Numbered from the stretch's first letter, positions 1 to 9,322 are shown. The stretch: DNA of 64,000 nt from Christensenellaceae bacterium (GCA_012837835.1 DUQK01000037.1:1-64000), one strand, 5' to 3'. A program made the numbers and translations. Notes: generated by a model from the sequence alone, not told the origin.

Positions 1-40
1 ACCAATACTTAAAAAATATAATGAAAAACGAAGGCGCTTT

Positions 41-64
41 CCCTCCTCCCCATGGGGAGGAGGG
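41..64. repeat. Perfect GC-rich palindrome, 11-bp arms
   Basis: Bases 41-51 (CCCTCCTCCCC) are the exact reverse complement of 54-64 with a 2-base centre. Neither strand has a T-run after it, so it is not a convincing intrinsic terminator. It may be the 3' end structure of a gene left of the window. The rest of 1-150 shows no gene. Confidence 0.6.
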
Positions 65-152
65 GACTAACAGAATGTACTTATTGTTCGGAGATAAAAG
101 TGTTGCACTTTGAGTTGCAATTTGCGAAAAAACAAATTATTTTCAATAAAGC

Positions 153-181
153 TTGACAATCTGAAAAAAATAGAATATTAT
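153..181 (+). promoter_or_regulatory. Sigma-A promoter of the LacI/GH31 operon
   Basis: TTGACA at 153-158 and TATTAT at 176-181 are separated by 17 bp. The LacI-type operator at 188-203 covers the predicted transcription start, so autoregulation is likely. Confidence 0.75.
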
Positions 182-187
182 CTAGTT

Positions 188-203
188 ACTGAAACGTTTA
201 AGT
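188..203. promoter_or_regulatory. LacI-family operator at the lacI promoter
   Basis: ACTGAAACGTTTAAGT is a 16-bp palindrome centred on CG with one mismatched pair, the usual form of LacI/GalR operators. It lies 6 bp after the -10 box. A perfect version of the same core lies at 1769-1790 inside the GH31 gene. It does not fit the CcpA cre consensus because the outer TG...CA bases are missing. Confidence 0.7.
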
Positions 204-222
204 AATAATTAGGAGGGCTTCC

Positions 223-1254
223 GTGAAGCGTGTAAGCATTAAGGATGTAGCAAAGAAAGCCGGTGTGTCAGCCAGTACTGTAAGTTATGTGCTGAACCGA
301 ACTCCTACGGAAACAATAAGCCCCGAAACCACTAAGCGGGTTATGGATGCTGTGGAAAAACTCGGTTATGTGCCAAATTTAAATGCTCGTAGCCTTGCAA
401 GTAAGTATAGCAATCTCATTGGTGTACTCATTCCTCAAACGGAACCCGGCAAAGAATTTATGTTTTCTAACCCTTTTTATGGGGAATTGCTTTCTGCAAT
501 AGAATACACAGCGCGTCAAAATGGATATCACTTACTGCTTTCAGGTACACAGGAAGATCAGAGCTATATGGGTATTGCTCAAAACCGCGATCTTGACGGT
601 ATTATAATAGTTGGTACCTATCCGGGAGAAAATTTATACCAACTTAAACGCTTGGGGGTTCCCATTGTGCTGGTCGATAGCTATGTAAAAGATAAGGATT
701 TTTATACCGTTGGAATAGATGATAGGAAAGGTGCAAGGCTTGCAACCGATTATCTTATTAAAAAGGGTCATAAGAAAATCGCGTTTATAAGCGGCTCCAT
801 AAGAGAAAATGGTGTAAACATTAAACGCTGGGAAGGATATTGTGATGCCATGAAAGAAGCGGGGCTTTCCATTAATGAAGATGCCATATATTCTGGCAAT
901 GTTGATTATAATTACGGTTTAATTGCTGCCAAGCAGTATATAGATAGAGGCAAAAATCAGACGGCTGCTTTTATAACTGCTGATGTGATAAGTATAGGCG
1001 TACTTAAGGGGCTTATACAACATGGCGTTAATGTGCCTGAGGATTTTTCTATTGTAAGCTTCGACGGTGTTTATCTGGCGCGTATGTCATACCCGTCTTT
1101 AACTACAGTCAGTCAAGACATTGCAGGGAAAGGTAAGCGGGCAGTGCAGCTTATATTAGATGCTACTGGCAATAAAGAAAAAAGCTATACTGATTGTGTT
1201 CTTCCGTTGCGCCTTGTGGAGAGGGACTCCGTGAGAGAATTGAGGTGTGAATAG
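223..1254 (+). CDS. LacI-family transcriptional regulator
   Basis: DNA-binding repressor for the downstream glycoside and transport operon. The N-terminus has the classical LacI helix-turn-helix and hinge (MKRVSIKDVAKKAGVSASTV, then the YVPNLNARSLAS hinge region, about residues 1-60). It is followed by a periplasmic-binding-protein-like effector domain (about 62-335) that senses a sugar. The length, 343 residues, is normal for the family. The start is GTG, 7 nt after AGGAGGG. The stop codon overlaps the GTG of the GH31 gene by one base (TAGTG), indicating translational coupling. A palindromic operator at 188-203 and another inside the next gene suggest that it controls its own operon. The ligand is unknown; context suggests an alpha-glucoside or alpha-xyloside. 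Confidence 0.93.
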   Translation: MKRVSIKDVAKKAGVSASTVSYVLNRTPTETISPETTKRVMDAVEKLGYVPNLNARSLASKYSNLIGVLIPQTEPGKEFMFSNPFYGELLSAIEYTARQNGYHLLLSGTQEDQSYMGIAQNRDLDGIIIVGTYPGENLYQLKRLGVPIVLVDSYVKDKDFYTVGIDDRKGARLATDYLIKKGHKKIAFISGSIRENGVNIKRWEGYCDAMKEAGLSINEDAIYSGNVDYNYGLIAAKQYIDRGKNQTAAFITADVISIGVLKGLIQHGVNVPEDFSIVSFDGVYLARMSYPSLTTVSQDIAGKGKRAVQLILDATGNKEKSYTDCVLPLRLVERDSVRELRCE

Positions 1255-3488
1255 TGCTGAAGCATTTACCTGAAGGGCTTGTTCCTTTTGAAGACTGCGG
1301 TTTCGCAAGATATCCTGCAAGACCGCTTGAAAAAGAAGCTGTGGTAATCGCTTGCCGAACCGATGAGGAAGATGGACAGCCTGAACTATTATTGTATGTG
1401 AACGATAAAGCGGTAAAATCTCCTGCTCCTGAGAGCAATGACGGTGAATATTGGCGTTTTCATATCGGTGAATTTAATTGGGGCGATAAAATTGAATATC
1501 AGCTTCGTACAAAAAAAGAAAGCAGCAGAATATTCCGTTTTGAAATTGAGAAGGAGATAAAACTGCATTCTCCTATAAATCTTATAAAACTAGATGAAGC
1601 AATATATTGCCTCTTATATGAACATTTTCACATCATCATAAAGGCGGGAGAAGTATTAGAAGTATCTTGTATTCAAGATTCACCGCCTTCAGGTGAAAAA
1701 GTCAGTTGTGCAGAAATAGGATTGCCAGAGGGCTATAGGCTTTATTTATCAGATGCTAAAAAATGCTTTTCACTTAAACGTTTAAGTGAAGGTGGTACTC
1801 TCCAAGAAATTCTGACGCTTGATTATTTTATGCTTAGAATAACTTCTGATGGCAGTATTAGACAGTTAAAGCAATGTGGAAAGCTGGATACGCACCATGT
1901 ATGGGGAACCGGTGAAAGATTCCATTCTGTTGATTTAAGGCAAAGCTATAGCTCTGGAAGAGTGGTGGAAAAATTTACCCAACAGGAAGACCATGCATAT
2001 TTACCCATTCCTTTCTTTATTACTGAAAAGAATATAGGTTGTTTTAGAAATAGCAACATATCTGCTGCCATAGATTTTAGAGAAGGTTTAATAATAGACC
2101 AACGAACTAAGGGGCATCAGTTAACGCATGATGTTTGGCTTTTTGGTTCACCTAAAAATATTTTAAGCCAATTCATAACATATACGGGGAAACCTGTACT
2201 GCCACCTGATTGGGCATTTGGTGTATGGATAAGCGGCAACGGATGGAATTGTGATGCAGAGGTGTATGTGCAGCTTGAAATGCTTAAAAGGTTTAATTAT
2301 CCTGCAGACGTAATGGTGCTTGAAGCATGGAGCGATGAACAGACTTTTTATCTATGGAATGATAAACATCATTGGAAAGATCCTGCTGCGTTAGTTCGTT
2401 TTATAAAGACCGAAGGTTTACATTTGGTTTTATGGCAGATTCCAATAATAAAATATGAGTGGAATGAAACGCCTTGCGAACAACTTATTTCAGATGAGAA
2501 AGAAGCTATTGAAAATGGCTACTGTATCTTAAATGAGGACGGCACACCGTATCGTATAACAGAAAAATGGTTTCATAACAGCTTGCTGCTTGATTTTACC
2601 AACCCAAAGGCTGTTCAGTGGTGGTTTGATAAACGAAAATATCTCTTGGATATGGGTGTTGAAGGCTTTAAAACGGATGGCGGCGAGTTTTTGTTTGATG
2701 AAACTGCAAAGCTGCATAATGGTTTAGATGGTCTTGAGGCGCATAATCTATATCCCGGTCAATACATCGGCGCCTATAATAAGTTTTTGAAAGAGAATGG
2801 TATAAACGGCGTTACTTTTAGCCGAGCTGACTATATAGGCGCACAGACAAGGCCTATACACTGGGCAGGAGACCAGCTTAGCAAATGGAGCGAACTTAAG
2901 GCGCAGCTAAATGCGGGTATAAGCGCGGGGCTTAGCGGTATTCTTTTTTGGGGCTTTGATATCGGTGGTTTTGCAGGGGAATTGCCTGGAGCTGAATTGT
3001 ATCTTCGCGCTACAGCGTTTGCTTGTTTTTGTCCTATAATGCAATGGCATGCAGAACCAAGAAGCGGGCAGTTTTATTCTACGAATGAAGATGGCTTTAA
3101 CAACGACCGTAGTCCATGGAATATTGCAGAAAAGCTGAACGATATCCGTGTTTTAGAAGTAAGCGTGAAGTTTGCTAGGCTTAGGAAGCAAATTCAACCA
3201 TATTTAACAAGTGAAGCGGAGTACTGTGTCAATGTAGGTAGACCTCTCATGGCACATCTATGTATAGATTATCCGGAGGATATAAACGCCTGTACCTGTG
3301 ATGACCAATACATGCTGGGTAGGGAGCTTATGGTTTGCCCTATAGTTGAGGAAGGGCAGGATAAACGCAGAGTATGGATTCCTAAAGGAACGTGGAAACA
3401 TTATTTTACGGGTGAATTATATAAAGGCGGAACATATAAAACATTCACATGTCCGCTTGATGAAGCAATAGTGTTGCAACTGCTGTAA
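1254..3488 (+). CDS. Glycoside hydrolase family 31 (alpha-glucosidase/alpha-xylosidase type)
   Basis: Retaining alpha-glycosidase of 744 residues with no signal peptide, so it should act in the cytoplasm on imported oligosaccharides. An N-terminal beta-sandwich (to about residue 310) is followed by a TIM barrel. The GH31 nucleophile is Asp475 in GFKTDGGE and the acid/base is Asp540 in HWAGDQLSKWSE. Their 65-residue spacing matches the YicI alpha-xylosidase type (D416/D482 there). The WSDEQTFYLWND stretch replaces the usual GH31 substrate-binding segment, so the exact substrate cannot be read off. The start GTG overlaps the lacI stop. A perfect LacI-type operator lies within the coding sequence at 1769-1790, using the codons for LKRLS. 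Alpha-xylosidase, isomaltosidase or alpha-glucosidase activity are all possible. Confidence 0.88.
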   Translation: MLKHLPEGLVPFEDCGFARYPARPLEKEAVVIACRTDEEDGQPELLLYVNDKAVKSPAPESNDGEYWRFHIGEFNWGDKIEYQLRTKKESSRIFRFEIEKEIKLHSPINLIKLDEAIYCLLYEHFHIIIKAGEVLEVSCIQDSPPSGEKVSCAEIGLPEGYRLYLSDAKKCFSLKRLSEGGTLQEILTLDYFMLRITSDGSIRQLKQCGKLDTHHVWGTGERFHSVDLRQSYSSGRVVEKFTQQEDHAYLPIPFFITEKNIGCFRNSNISAAIDFREGLIIDQRTKGHQLTHDVWLFGSPKNILSQFITYTGKPVLPPDWAFGVWISGNGWNCDAEVYVQLEMLKRFNYPADVMVLEAWSDEQTFYLWNDKHHWKDPAALVRFIKTEGLHLVLWQIPIIKYEWNETPCEQLISDEKEAIENGYCILNEDGTPYRITEKWFHNSLLLDFTNPKAVQWWFDKRKYLLDMGVEGFKTDGGEFLFDETAKLHNGLDGLEAHNLYPGQYIGAYNKFLKENGINGVTFSRADYIGAQTRPIHWAGDQLSKWSELKAQLNAGISAGLSGILFWGFDIGGFAGELPGAELYLRATAFACFCPIMQWHAEPRSGQFYSTNEDGFNNDRSPWNIAEKLNDIRVLEVSVKFARLRKQIQPYLTSEAEYCVNVGRPLMAHLCIDYPEDINACTCDDQYMLGRELMVCPIVEEGQDKRRVWIPKGTWKHYFTGELYKGGTYKTFTCPLDEAIVLQLL
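1769..1790. promoter_or_regulatory. Perfect 22-bp palindrome: intragenic LacI-type operator
   Basis: The palindrome is perfect over 22 bp. Its 16-bp core ACTTAAACGTTTAAGT differs from the promoter operator at 188-203 by one base. It lies about 1.6 kb downstream of that operator and within the GH31 reading frame, reminiscent of lac O2 inside lacZ. Its role as an auxiliary operator is inferred. Confidence 0.65.
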
Positions 3489-3581
3489 GTATAGGTGATT
3501 AATTAGCGAGTTAGTATTTAGTATACAAACACCACGTGCAAGAAGTAGGAGTGCAAAAACATATAATTAGGGGGAAACATA

Positions 3582-4475
3582 TTGTATATTCCAAATAGCA
3601 ATGAAAAGAGAAAGGCGATAACAATATTTCTTTTGCCTTCAATTATCGGCGTTATAGGCTTTTGCCTATTGCCTATATTAGCTTCCGCCGTGTTTAGCCT
3701 AATGGATTATGACTTGCTTATGCCTATGAACACCATGAAATTTGTCGGGCTAGAAAACTATACTCGTATTTTAAATGGTAAAGAACTTCCCGCAGTCATT
3801 AAACACACCTTTACTTATCTTGTACTGTATCTACCCATGATACTTTTAACTTCTGTCGGGGAAGCGCTTATATTAAATAAATCTTTCAAAGGACGTGGTG
3901 TTTTTAAGACAATATGCTATACACCTGTCATTACTTCTTGGGTTGCAGCAGCTGTTGTATGGCAATGGGTACTCAACGGAAAATACGGTTTATTAAATCA
4001 AATGTTGTCTGTAATAGGTATTACAGGTCCCGCGTGGTTAAATAGCAAGCAGTGGGCTATGCCGGGAATTGTAATTGCTGCTATATGGAAGGATACCGGT
4101 TATTATGCTCTAATGGTTTTAGCTGCGCTTAAATCCATTGATAAAACCTGTTATGAGGCGGCTGAAATAGATGGGGCAAGCGGATTTAAAAAATTGACTG
4201 CTATAACTTTACCACTTATTTCGCCAACATTGTTTTTGCTCATAGTAATAAATATTATTTACGGATTGCAGGTTTTTGATTCGGTACTAATTATGACAAA
4301 CGGTGGACCTGGCGGCGCAACAACTGTTTTTCTTGAAAGAATATATAAGTACGCTTTTAAGCAATATAAAATGGGTATTGCGAGCGCTTATTCGTGGATT
4401 TTATTTGCTCTAATTCTTATTTTCACCGCTATTCAGTTTAAACTCCAGAGAAAATGGGTGAATTATGATGTATAA
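3582..4475 (+). CDS. CUT1 sugar ABC transporter permease (MalF/UgpA type)
   Basis: Inner-membrane subunit of a binding-protein-dependent carbohydrate importer, 297 residues with six predicted membrane segments. The EAA loop that contacts the ATPase is visible as EAAEIDGASGFKKLTAITLP (about residues 189-208). The start is TTG, placed 8-10 nt after TTAGGGGG; no better ATG is available. The gene lies 93 bp after the GH31 gene, and its last 11 bp overlap the next permease. The operon carries no ATP-binding subunit, so a shared ATPase such as the MsmK homologue at 56557 is needed. Family is certain; substrate is inferred from the GH31 neighbour. Confidence 0.92.
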   Translation: MYIPNSNEKRKAITIFLLPSIIGVIGFCLLPILASAVFSLMDYDLLMPMNTMKFVGLENYTRILNGKELPAVIKHTFTYLVLYLPMILLTSVGEALILNKSFKGRGVFKTICYTPVITSWVAAAVVWQWVLNGKYGLLNQMLSVIGITGPAWLNSKQWAMPGIVIAAIWKDTGYYALMVLAALKSIDKTCYEAAEIDGASGFKKLTAITLPLISPTLFLLIVINIIYGLQVFDSVLIMTNGGPGGATTVFLERIYKYAFKQYKMGIASAYSWILFALILIFTAIQFKLQRKWVNYDV

Positions 4476-5310
4476 TAAGGCGTCAGCTAGACAACTATTT
4501 CAGAAGCTTTTGTTTTATATTATGTTGCTTATATTTACGCTTGTTACCATTCTTCCTTTCCTGTGGATGATTTCATCTTCCTTTAAGGGGCAGGAGGCTA
4601 TTCGTACTATTCCTATTAGATGGATTCCGGAGCATCCCACTTTGAAAGGTTATGAGCGTGTTTTCAATATGCAGGGTTTTTCCTTTATCAGATCAAGCTT
4701 AAATAGCCTTGTACTGGCTATTGCCTGTACTTTTGTTGCGGTTACTTCGGCAACTATGGCGGCATTTGTGTTTGCTAAATTACCCTTTAAGGGCAGCGGA
4801 AAGCTTTTTGGCATATATCTTGCCACGATGATGATTCCCGGAACTGTTACCATGGTGCCAAACTATATCATTTTGCGAGTACTGGGGCTGCTTGATACCT
4901 ATACTGGGCTTATACTGCCCTCTCTTGCTAATGCCTTTGGTGTTTTTCTTATGAGGCAGAGTATGATGAGCGTAAATAATGCCTATATGGAATCCGCATA
5001 TATTGATGGCGCTTCCCTTTATCAGATATTTTTTAGAATTATGCTGCCTATGGTAACCCCAACGCTTTCTACAATGATTTTGCTCTCGTTTATGGGCAGC
5101 TGGAATAGTTATTTATGGCCGTTAATTGTGCTGACCTCAACCAATAAGCAAACATTACAAGTTGTGCTTGGTAATATGAACGGTATGTATAAAAATAATG
5201 AGCATGTTTTAATGGCAGGTGCTGTGCTTACTATTCTACCTATATTGTTTGTATATCTTGTATCTCAAAAATATGTAGACCAAGGTATCAGTATAGGTGG
5301 AATCAAATAG
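4465..5310 (+). CDS. CUT1 sugar ABC transporter permease (MalG/UgpE type)
   Basis: Second permease of the same importer, 281 residues with six predicted membrane helices. The EAA-type loop is ESAYIDGASLYQIFFRIMLP (about residues 175-194), as in MalG-family proteins. It overlaps the preceding permease by 11 bp, so the two are probably translationally coupled. It pairs with the upstream MalF-like protein to form the membrane channel, and with the binding protein encoded 58 bp downstream. Substrate is unknown. Confidence 0.92.
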   Translation: MMYNKASARQLFQKLLFYIMLLIFTLVTILPFLWMISSSFKGQEAIRTIPIRWIPEHPTLKGYERVFNMQGFSFIRSSLNSLVLAIACTFVAVTSATMAAFVFAKLPFKGSGKLFGIYLATMMIPGTVTMVPNYIILRVLGLLDTYTGLILPSLANAFGVFLMRQSMMSVNNAYMESAYIDGASLYQIFFRIMLPMVTPTLSTMILLSFMGSWNSYLWPLIVLTSTNKQTLQVVLGNMNGMYKNNEHVLMAGAVLTILPILFVYLVSQKYVDQGISIGGIK

Positions 5311-5314
5311 TGTA

Positions 5315-5339
5315 TGTAAACGCTGCGCGCGCGTTTGCA
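5315..5339 (+). repeat. Inverted repeat between permease and binding-protein genes
   Basis: TGTAAACGC (5315-5323) and GCGTTTGCA (5331-5339) pair at 8 of 9 positions around a 7-nt GC-rich loop. No T-run follows. It could be an mRNA-stabilising structure in front of the binding-protein gene, whose product is usually needed in excess of the permeases, or a pair of separated AAACG half-sites for the LacI regulator. Confidence 0.4.
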
Positions 5340-5368
5340 AATATATTTAAAGAAAAGGAGGTTTTCCC

Positions 5369-6598
5369 ATGAAGAAAACCATTGCACTGTTACTGGTGTT
5401 GTTGATGGTACTTATACAGGGTTTGCCTGTGTTGGCTGAACCTGTTACCATCACCTATGCCCATTTCTCTGGCTCCGGTGCGCAGGAAGAAACTCTTAAA
5501 AAGATGATTGAAGTATTTGAAGAAAAGAACCCAGATATCAAGGTTGACCTGCAAATTACCGGATTTCAAGACTATTTCATTAAACTTGCAACCACTGTTG
5601 GTGGCGGCAATGCACCAGACATATTCGAAATGAATATGGAGAACTACCTTTCGTACATGCTCCGAGATGCCTGTGCCGATTTAACCGGTTTAGTAAATAC
5701 GGAAAACTATTCTGCCGGGACTTTAGAAGCAGTAAGCTCCGATGGAAAACTCTACGCAGTACCTATGAGCTTTTCCACCTGTATTCTAATCTATAATAAG
5801 GCGCTGTTTGATGAGGCGGGCATTGCCTATCCCAATGACGAGTGGACATGGGCGGACATTCAAACTGCAGCCGAAGCCATAAAGGCATTAGGCGATGATA
5901 TCTGGGGCGTATTTCAGCCCATTACCTATAATGAGTTCTATAAGTCAGTAAAGGGTAATGGTGGAAGTCTACTCAATGAGGATTACACCGCCTTTACTGC
6001 AAATAGCCCGGAAAACATTGCGGTGCTTGAAGCCATGTTAAAGCGCGTGCGTGGCGAAAATCATGTACAGCCTACTGCAGAAGAAATGGCTGGCAGGGGA
6101 GACTGGGATATGTTTACCGAGGGCAAACTGGGCATGATTATTACCGGTATATGGGCTTTCCCCACATTTACCGAAAAATGCGATTTTGATTGGGATATCG
6201 TAGTGGAACCGGGATATGACAAAAAGAGTACTTTCTTCTTTGCAAATGTAAACTGCGTATCTCCTTCAAGCGAAAAGAAAGAAGCGGCAGCAAAATTTGC
6301 CGATGCAATGGGTTCTGACCCCGATATAGTACAGCTAAGATTAGATGCAAGCTGGGAGTTACCAACAATTGCAGACCAAAGTAAGCTTACACAGTACCTT
6401 GAAGTAACACCGCCCACAAATCGCTCTGCGGTATTTGACAGCATGGATTATGCTGCCGCGCCTCCTGCGCTTAAGGAAGCGGGAGCTGCAAGTGAAATCA
6501 TAAACGATGTACTAAGCACGCTGGAAATGAATGATGTTTCAGCTGAGGAAGCTCTGAATGATATTCAAGAACAGCTTGAAGAAGCGGGTTTACTGTAG
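5369..6598 (+). CDS. Extracellular sugar-binding protein, family 1 (CUT1)
   Basis: Solute receptor of the importer, 409 residues. An N-terminal signal peptide (MKKTIALLLVLLMVLIQGLP, cleaved near VLAEP) directs export. No lipobox Cys is present, so retention at the surface is not explained. The mature start ITYAHFSGSGAQEETLKKMI and the later WTWADIQTAAEAIK region are typical of family 1 solute-binding proteins. The start ATG follows AAAGGAGG. It is the last gene of the LacI-controlled operon and is followed by a hairpin at 6624-6642. The ligand is presumably the oligosaccharide hydrolysed by the GH31 enzyme. Confidence 0.92.
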   Translation: MKKTIALLLVLLMVLIQGLPVLAEPVTITYAHFSGSGAQEETLKKMIEVFEEKNPDIKVDLQITGFQDYFIKLATTVGGGNAPDIFEMNMENYLSYMLRDACADLTGLVNTENYSAGTLEAVSSDGKLYAVPMSFSTCILIYNKALFDEAGIAYPNDEWTWADIQTAAEAIKALGDDIWGVFQPITYNEFYKSVKGNGGSLLNEDYTAFTANSPENIAVLEAMLKRVRGENHVQPTAEEMAGRGDWDMFTEGKLGMIITGIWAFPTFTEKCDFDWDIVVEPGYDKKSTFFFANVNCVSPSSEKKEAAAKFADAMGSDPDIVQLRLDASWELPTIADQSKLTQYLEVTPPTNRSAVFDSMDYAAAPPALKEAGAASEIINDVLSTLEMNDVSAEEALNDIQEQLEEAGLL

Positions 6599-6623
6599 TT
6601 ATTGTATTAATAATCACTTAAAA

Positions 6624-6642
6624 GGGGAGGTTTTGCCTCCCC
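6624..6642 (+). terminator. Hairpin after the LacI/GH31 operon
   Basis: GGGGAGG (6624-6630) pairs perfectly with CCTCCCC (6636-6642) across a 5-nt loop. The following stretch TCAGGTTCTTTTG is only moderately T-rich, so termination may be incomplete. Confidence 0.6.
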
Positions 6643-6792
6643 TCAGGTTCTTTTGTGTATATTATGGCAGATGATTGGTGGGGTGAATACCGTTTTTATG
6701 TTTTTGACAGTTTTAGTTCTTTATTCTTTGAGGGTAATATAGTTAGTTTTTATTATAATCTGATGGTAGGTTAATGCTAGCTAAACTTGCTA

Positions 6793-7545
6793 TTACGGAA
6801 ATATCCTCATTTTCTTGGTTCGGAACTCTATTGGCGAGCAATGGAAGTACTTTCCAAACACATGCGTAAAATGCTTTGCGGAAGGGAAACCCACTGCCTG
6901 AGCAATCTCCCACACCTTTAGATGGCTGGTAGAAAGCATCCTTGCGGCATTTTCCATGCGGATTCGCAGGAGGGTTTGGGAATAGGTAGAACCCATTTCC
7001 CGATGAAAAACAGTGCTCAGGTAGGCTGCGGTAACGCCTAATTCTTCAGCTACAGAGGTCAGGCTAATTGGCTCAGTATAGTGGGCTAGAATAAAATCTT
7101 GTGCTTTTTGTGCTAGACCATTTGCTGCGGACTCTTTTACAAAATTGTGAGATTTGTGGTCGTTATGGTTCGTTCCAACTTGAGTTGCCATTAGGGATAA
7201 AGCTGCGGAAAGATCTTCCTCGTTGATCGGTTTCAGCAGGTAATCTGAAATATTCAGCCGAACAGCAGTCCGAGCATAGTCGAATTCATCGTAGCCGGAA
7301 ATAATTAGAATGGGCAGATTTTCTTCCCTTTCCCGTAGAATCCGCGCCATTTCTAATCCGTTCATAACTGGCATACGTATATCAGTTACAATACCATCAA
7401 AGGATTCCTTTTGCAGTTTTTCCAAAGCCTCCTCTCCGTCGCAGGCTACAGCGGTAGCTTCCCACTCCGCGCAGAAATTGGTTAAATTTGCGGAAAGATA
7501 ATCCCGCATCAAATTTTCATCTTCAACAATCAGCGCACGATACAT
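6793..7545 (-). CDS. YesN-type response regulator (REC plus AraC HTH)
   Basis: Cytoplasmic response regulator of 250 residues. The receiver domain spans about residues 1-120, with the acidic pocket in LIVEDE, the phospho-acceptor Asp55 in VTDIRMPVMNG and the conserved Lys in YLLKPIN. The AraC-type double helix-turn-helix covers about 150-245 and ends in the signature-like VGFPSAKHFTHVFGKYF. The linker is short, so this is a compact member of the YesN family, which often reaches 500 residues. Its start overlaps the end of the kinase gene by 23 bp, so the two are coupled. It probably activates the divergent binding-protein operon through the repeats at 9391-9470. Confidence 0.92.
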   Translation of the reverse strand: MYRALIVEDENLMRDYLSANLTNFCAEWEATAVACDGEEALEKLQKESFDGIVTDIRMPVMNGLEMARILREREENLPILIISGYDEFDYARTAVRLNISDYLLKPINEEDLSAALSLMATQVGTNHNDHKSHNFVKESAANGLAQKAQDFILAHYTEPISLTSVAEELGVTAAYLSTVFHREMGSTYSQTLLRIRMENAARMLSTSHLKVWEIAQAVGFPSAKHFTHVFGKYFHCSPIEFRTKKMRIFP

Positions 7546-9322
7546 TAGATTCTCCTTTCGGCGGCAGGCGCAGAGTCACACAGGTACCCTGTCCTTTATA
7601 GGTTTCAAAACTTAGACCATATTTTGGACCAAAACGCAACTTGACACGGCGGGCAATATTCACTAGGCCTACACCGCCTTCTTGCTTTTCAGGATCGGTT
7701 GTTGATTGAGCCAGCGCCTTTTGAAGATAGCATTCTTTTTTCTCATCCATACCCAGACCGTTATCCTGTACTCTTAGCAAAATGGCATCCGTGGTTTCTT
7801 GCAGGGTGATGACGATTTGGGCATCTCCCCGTTTGGGTTCACAGCCGTGAACTAGGGCATTTTCAACAATTGGTTGAATAGTTAGTGTAGGCAGAAAATA
7901 GGTATCCCATCCTGTCACATCTGGAAGTGTGTATTGCAAGCCACGATAGCGTTTTTGCTGTAAGGATAGGTAGCTTTCCACCAGTTTCATCTCGGCACAC
8001 AGACTGATTTCTCGCCCTGCGTTGACCATGCCGCGCAAAAGCGTAGCCAGCATAGCTATGCTTTGAACCGCTTGTTCGCCTTGATCGGTTTTTATCAGCA
8101 GATGAATGGTGTTTAGTGCGTTAAAAAGGAAGTGAGGCTGAATTTGATTGCATAACACCGTATACTGAGCTTCTTTTTCCAAATAACGTGCCTCATAAAT
8201 CTGTCGTGTCAAAAGGTCATTTTGGGCTGTTTGCTCTTGAATTTGCGCAAGCATATCATTGAAAGAGACAGCCAGATATGAAAATTCATCGTGTCCGCTG
8301 GGAATGGCGCGAACCGTCAGATCACCGCTTTGAGCTGTATGCATCAGTTCTGTTACGTGTAGCATTGGACGCAAAAAGACCCGTATCAGAGGAATCGAAA
8401 CCACTACGCCCAATATGGCGCATAGAAGAGCAAAAACCAGCGCTTTGTTTCTAGCGTTTTCAGCATCTTTCATCAAAACGTGTAAGGAGTGAACATCCAC
8501 GATGTGCCAGTCTGTTGTTCGAAGGCGTCGTGAATGTACTAGATATTCGTTTCCTCCCAACGAAAAAGAAAAGTATTCTGTATCTACTTCAAAATGATGG
8601 GAGGCTTTTAGTGCGACGGTTAAGTTTATATGCCCGGTCAAATTGTTGCCATACATCTGATTTCCGGCATCATCCCAAATAAACAAAGCACCGCCTGTTT
8701 GGATTCCGGCTCTGTCACAAACAGCTTTGATTCCCTGATAGTTGGCATCTACCCGAATAACGCCTAGAGGTTTGGAGCTGTTGCTAATACTGTTGATCCG
8801 CTGAACGACACTGAAAACTTCTAAGGTACCTCGTCCTGTTCCTTCGGTATGCGCAGGAATGAAAACTGCTTCGTTGCTCTCCAAAGCTTGTTGGTACCAG
8901 GATTCATGCAAGTAATCGTCTATTGCCGAACTGATGCGGGTTTTGCTGCTGGAATAGACCCCATCACTGAAAATATAAGCCCTTAGTATGTCGCTTCGCG
9001 GAAGAGTCATCATTTCTGCCAGATAATCTTCAATGATTCGCTGCTTGTTTAGCTTTCCAGCAGCGTTTGCGGGTATAATTTCTAATTGCTCCATTACCCG
9101 CCTATTATAATAGGGAGAAAGACATAATCGAAACAGCTCGTCCAGATACGTATCTAAGTTGATGCTAAGCTGTTCCAGAAGTTGCCGCGTTGACTTGGTG
9201 CTTTGAAAAAGCAAATTCTTTCGGTAGCTTTGGTCAGTAAGAATCGTTGCTGTCGAAACAGACACAAGAATCAAAACCGAAATCATTAAAAGAAGTTTAT
9301 GCTTTACACTTCCCTTCAGCAT
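7523..9322 (-). CDS. YesM-type sensor histidine kinase
   Basis: Membrane sensor kinase of 599 residues paired with the YesN-type regulator. Order: membrane helix (about 8-28), a large extracellular sensor region (about 30-275), a second membrane helix (about 285-305), a HAMP domain with FLRPMLHVTELM, the His_kinase motif QIQPHFLFNALNTI bearing the phospho-His, and an ATPase domain with VENALVHG and QDNGLGM plus GVGLVNIARR. The ATG at 9322 was chosen because AGAGGTG lies 7 nt before it; an in-frame TTG seven codons upstream has no ribosome site. The likely signal is extracellular sugar, perhaps through the neighbouring binding protein. Confidence 0.92.
   Translation of the reverse strand: MLKGSVKHKLLLMISVLILVSVSTATILTDQSYRKNLLFQSTKSTRQLLEQLSINLDTYLDELFRLCLSPYYNRRVMEQLEIIPANAAGKLNKQRIIEDYLAEMMTLPRSDILRAYIFSDGVYSSSKTRISSAIDDYLHESWYQQALESNEAVFIPAHTEGTGRGTLEVFSVVQRINSISNSSKPLGVIRVDANYQGIKAVCDRAGIQTGGALFIWDDAGNQMYGNNLTGHINLTVALKASHHFEVDTEYFSFSLGGNEYLVHSRRLRTTDWHIVDVHSLHVLMKDAENARNKALVFALLCAILGVVVSIPLIRVFLRPMLHVTELMHTAQSGDLTVRAIPSGHDEFSYLAVSFNDMLAQIQEQTAQNDLLTRQIYEARYLEKEAQYTVLCNQIQPHFLFNALNTIHLLIKTDQGEQAVQSIAMLATLLRGMVNAGREISLCAEMKLVESYLSLQQKRYRGLQYTLPDVTGWDTYFLPTLTIQPIVENALVHGCEPKRGDAQIVITLQETTDAILLRVQDNGLGMDEKKECYLQKALAQSTTDPEKQEGGVGLVNIARRVKLRFGPKYGLSFETYKGQGTCVTLRLPPKGESNVSCADC

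Noticed and set aside
41..64. Intrinsic terminator at the left edge
   Set aside because: The stem is strong, but no T-run follows on either strand.
188..203. CcpA cre site
   Set aside because: The flanking TG and CA of the cre consensus are not at the right distance; the internal copy at 1769-1790 has the same LacI-type symmetry without them.
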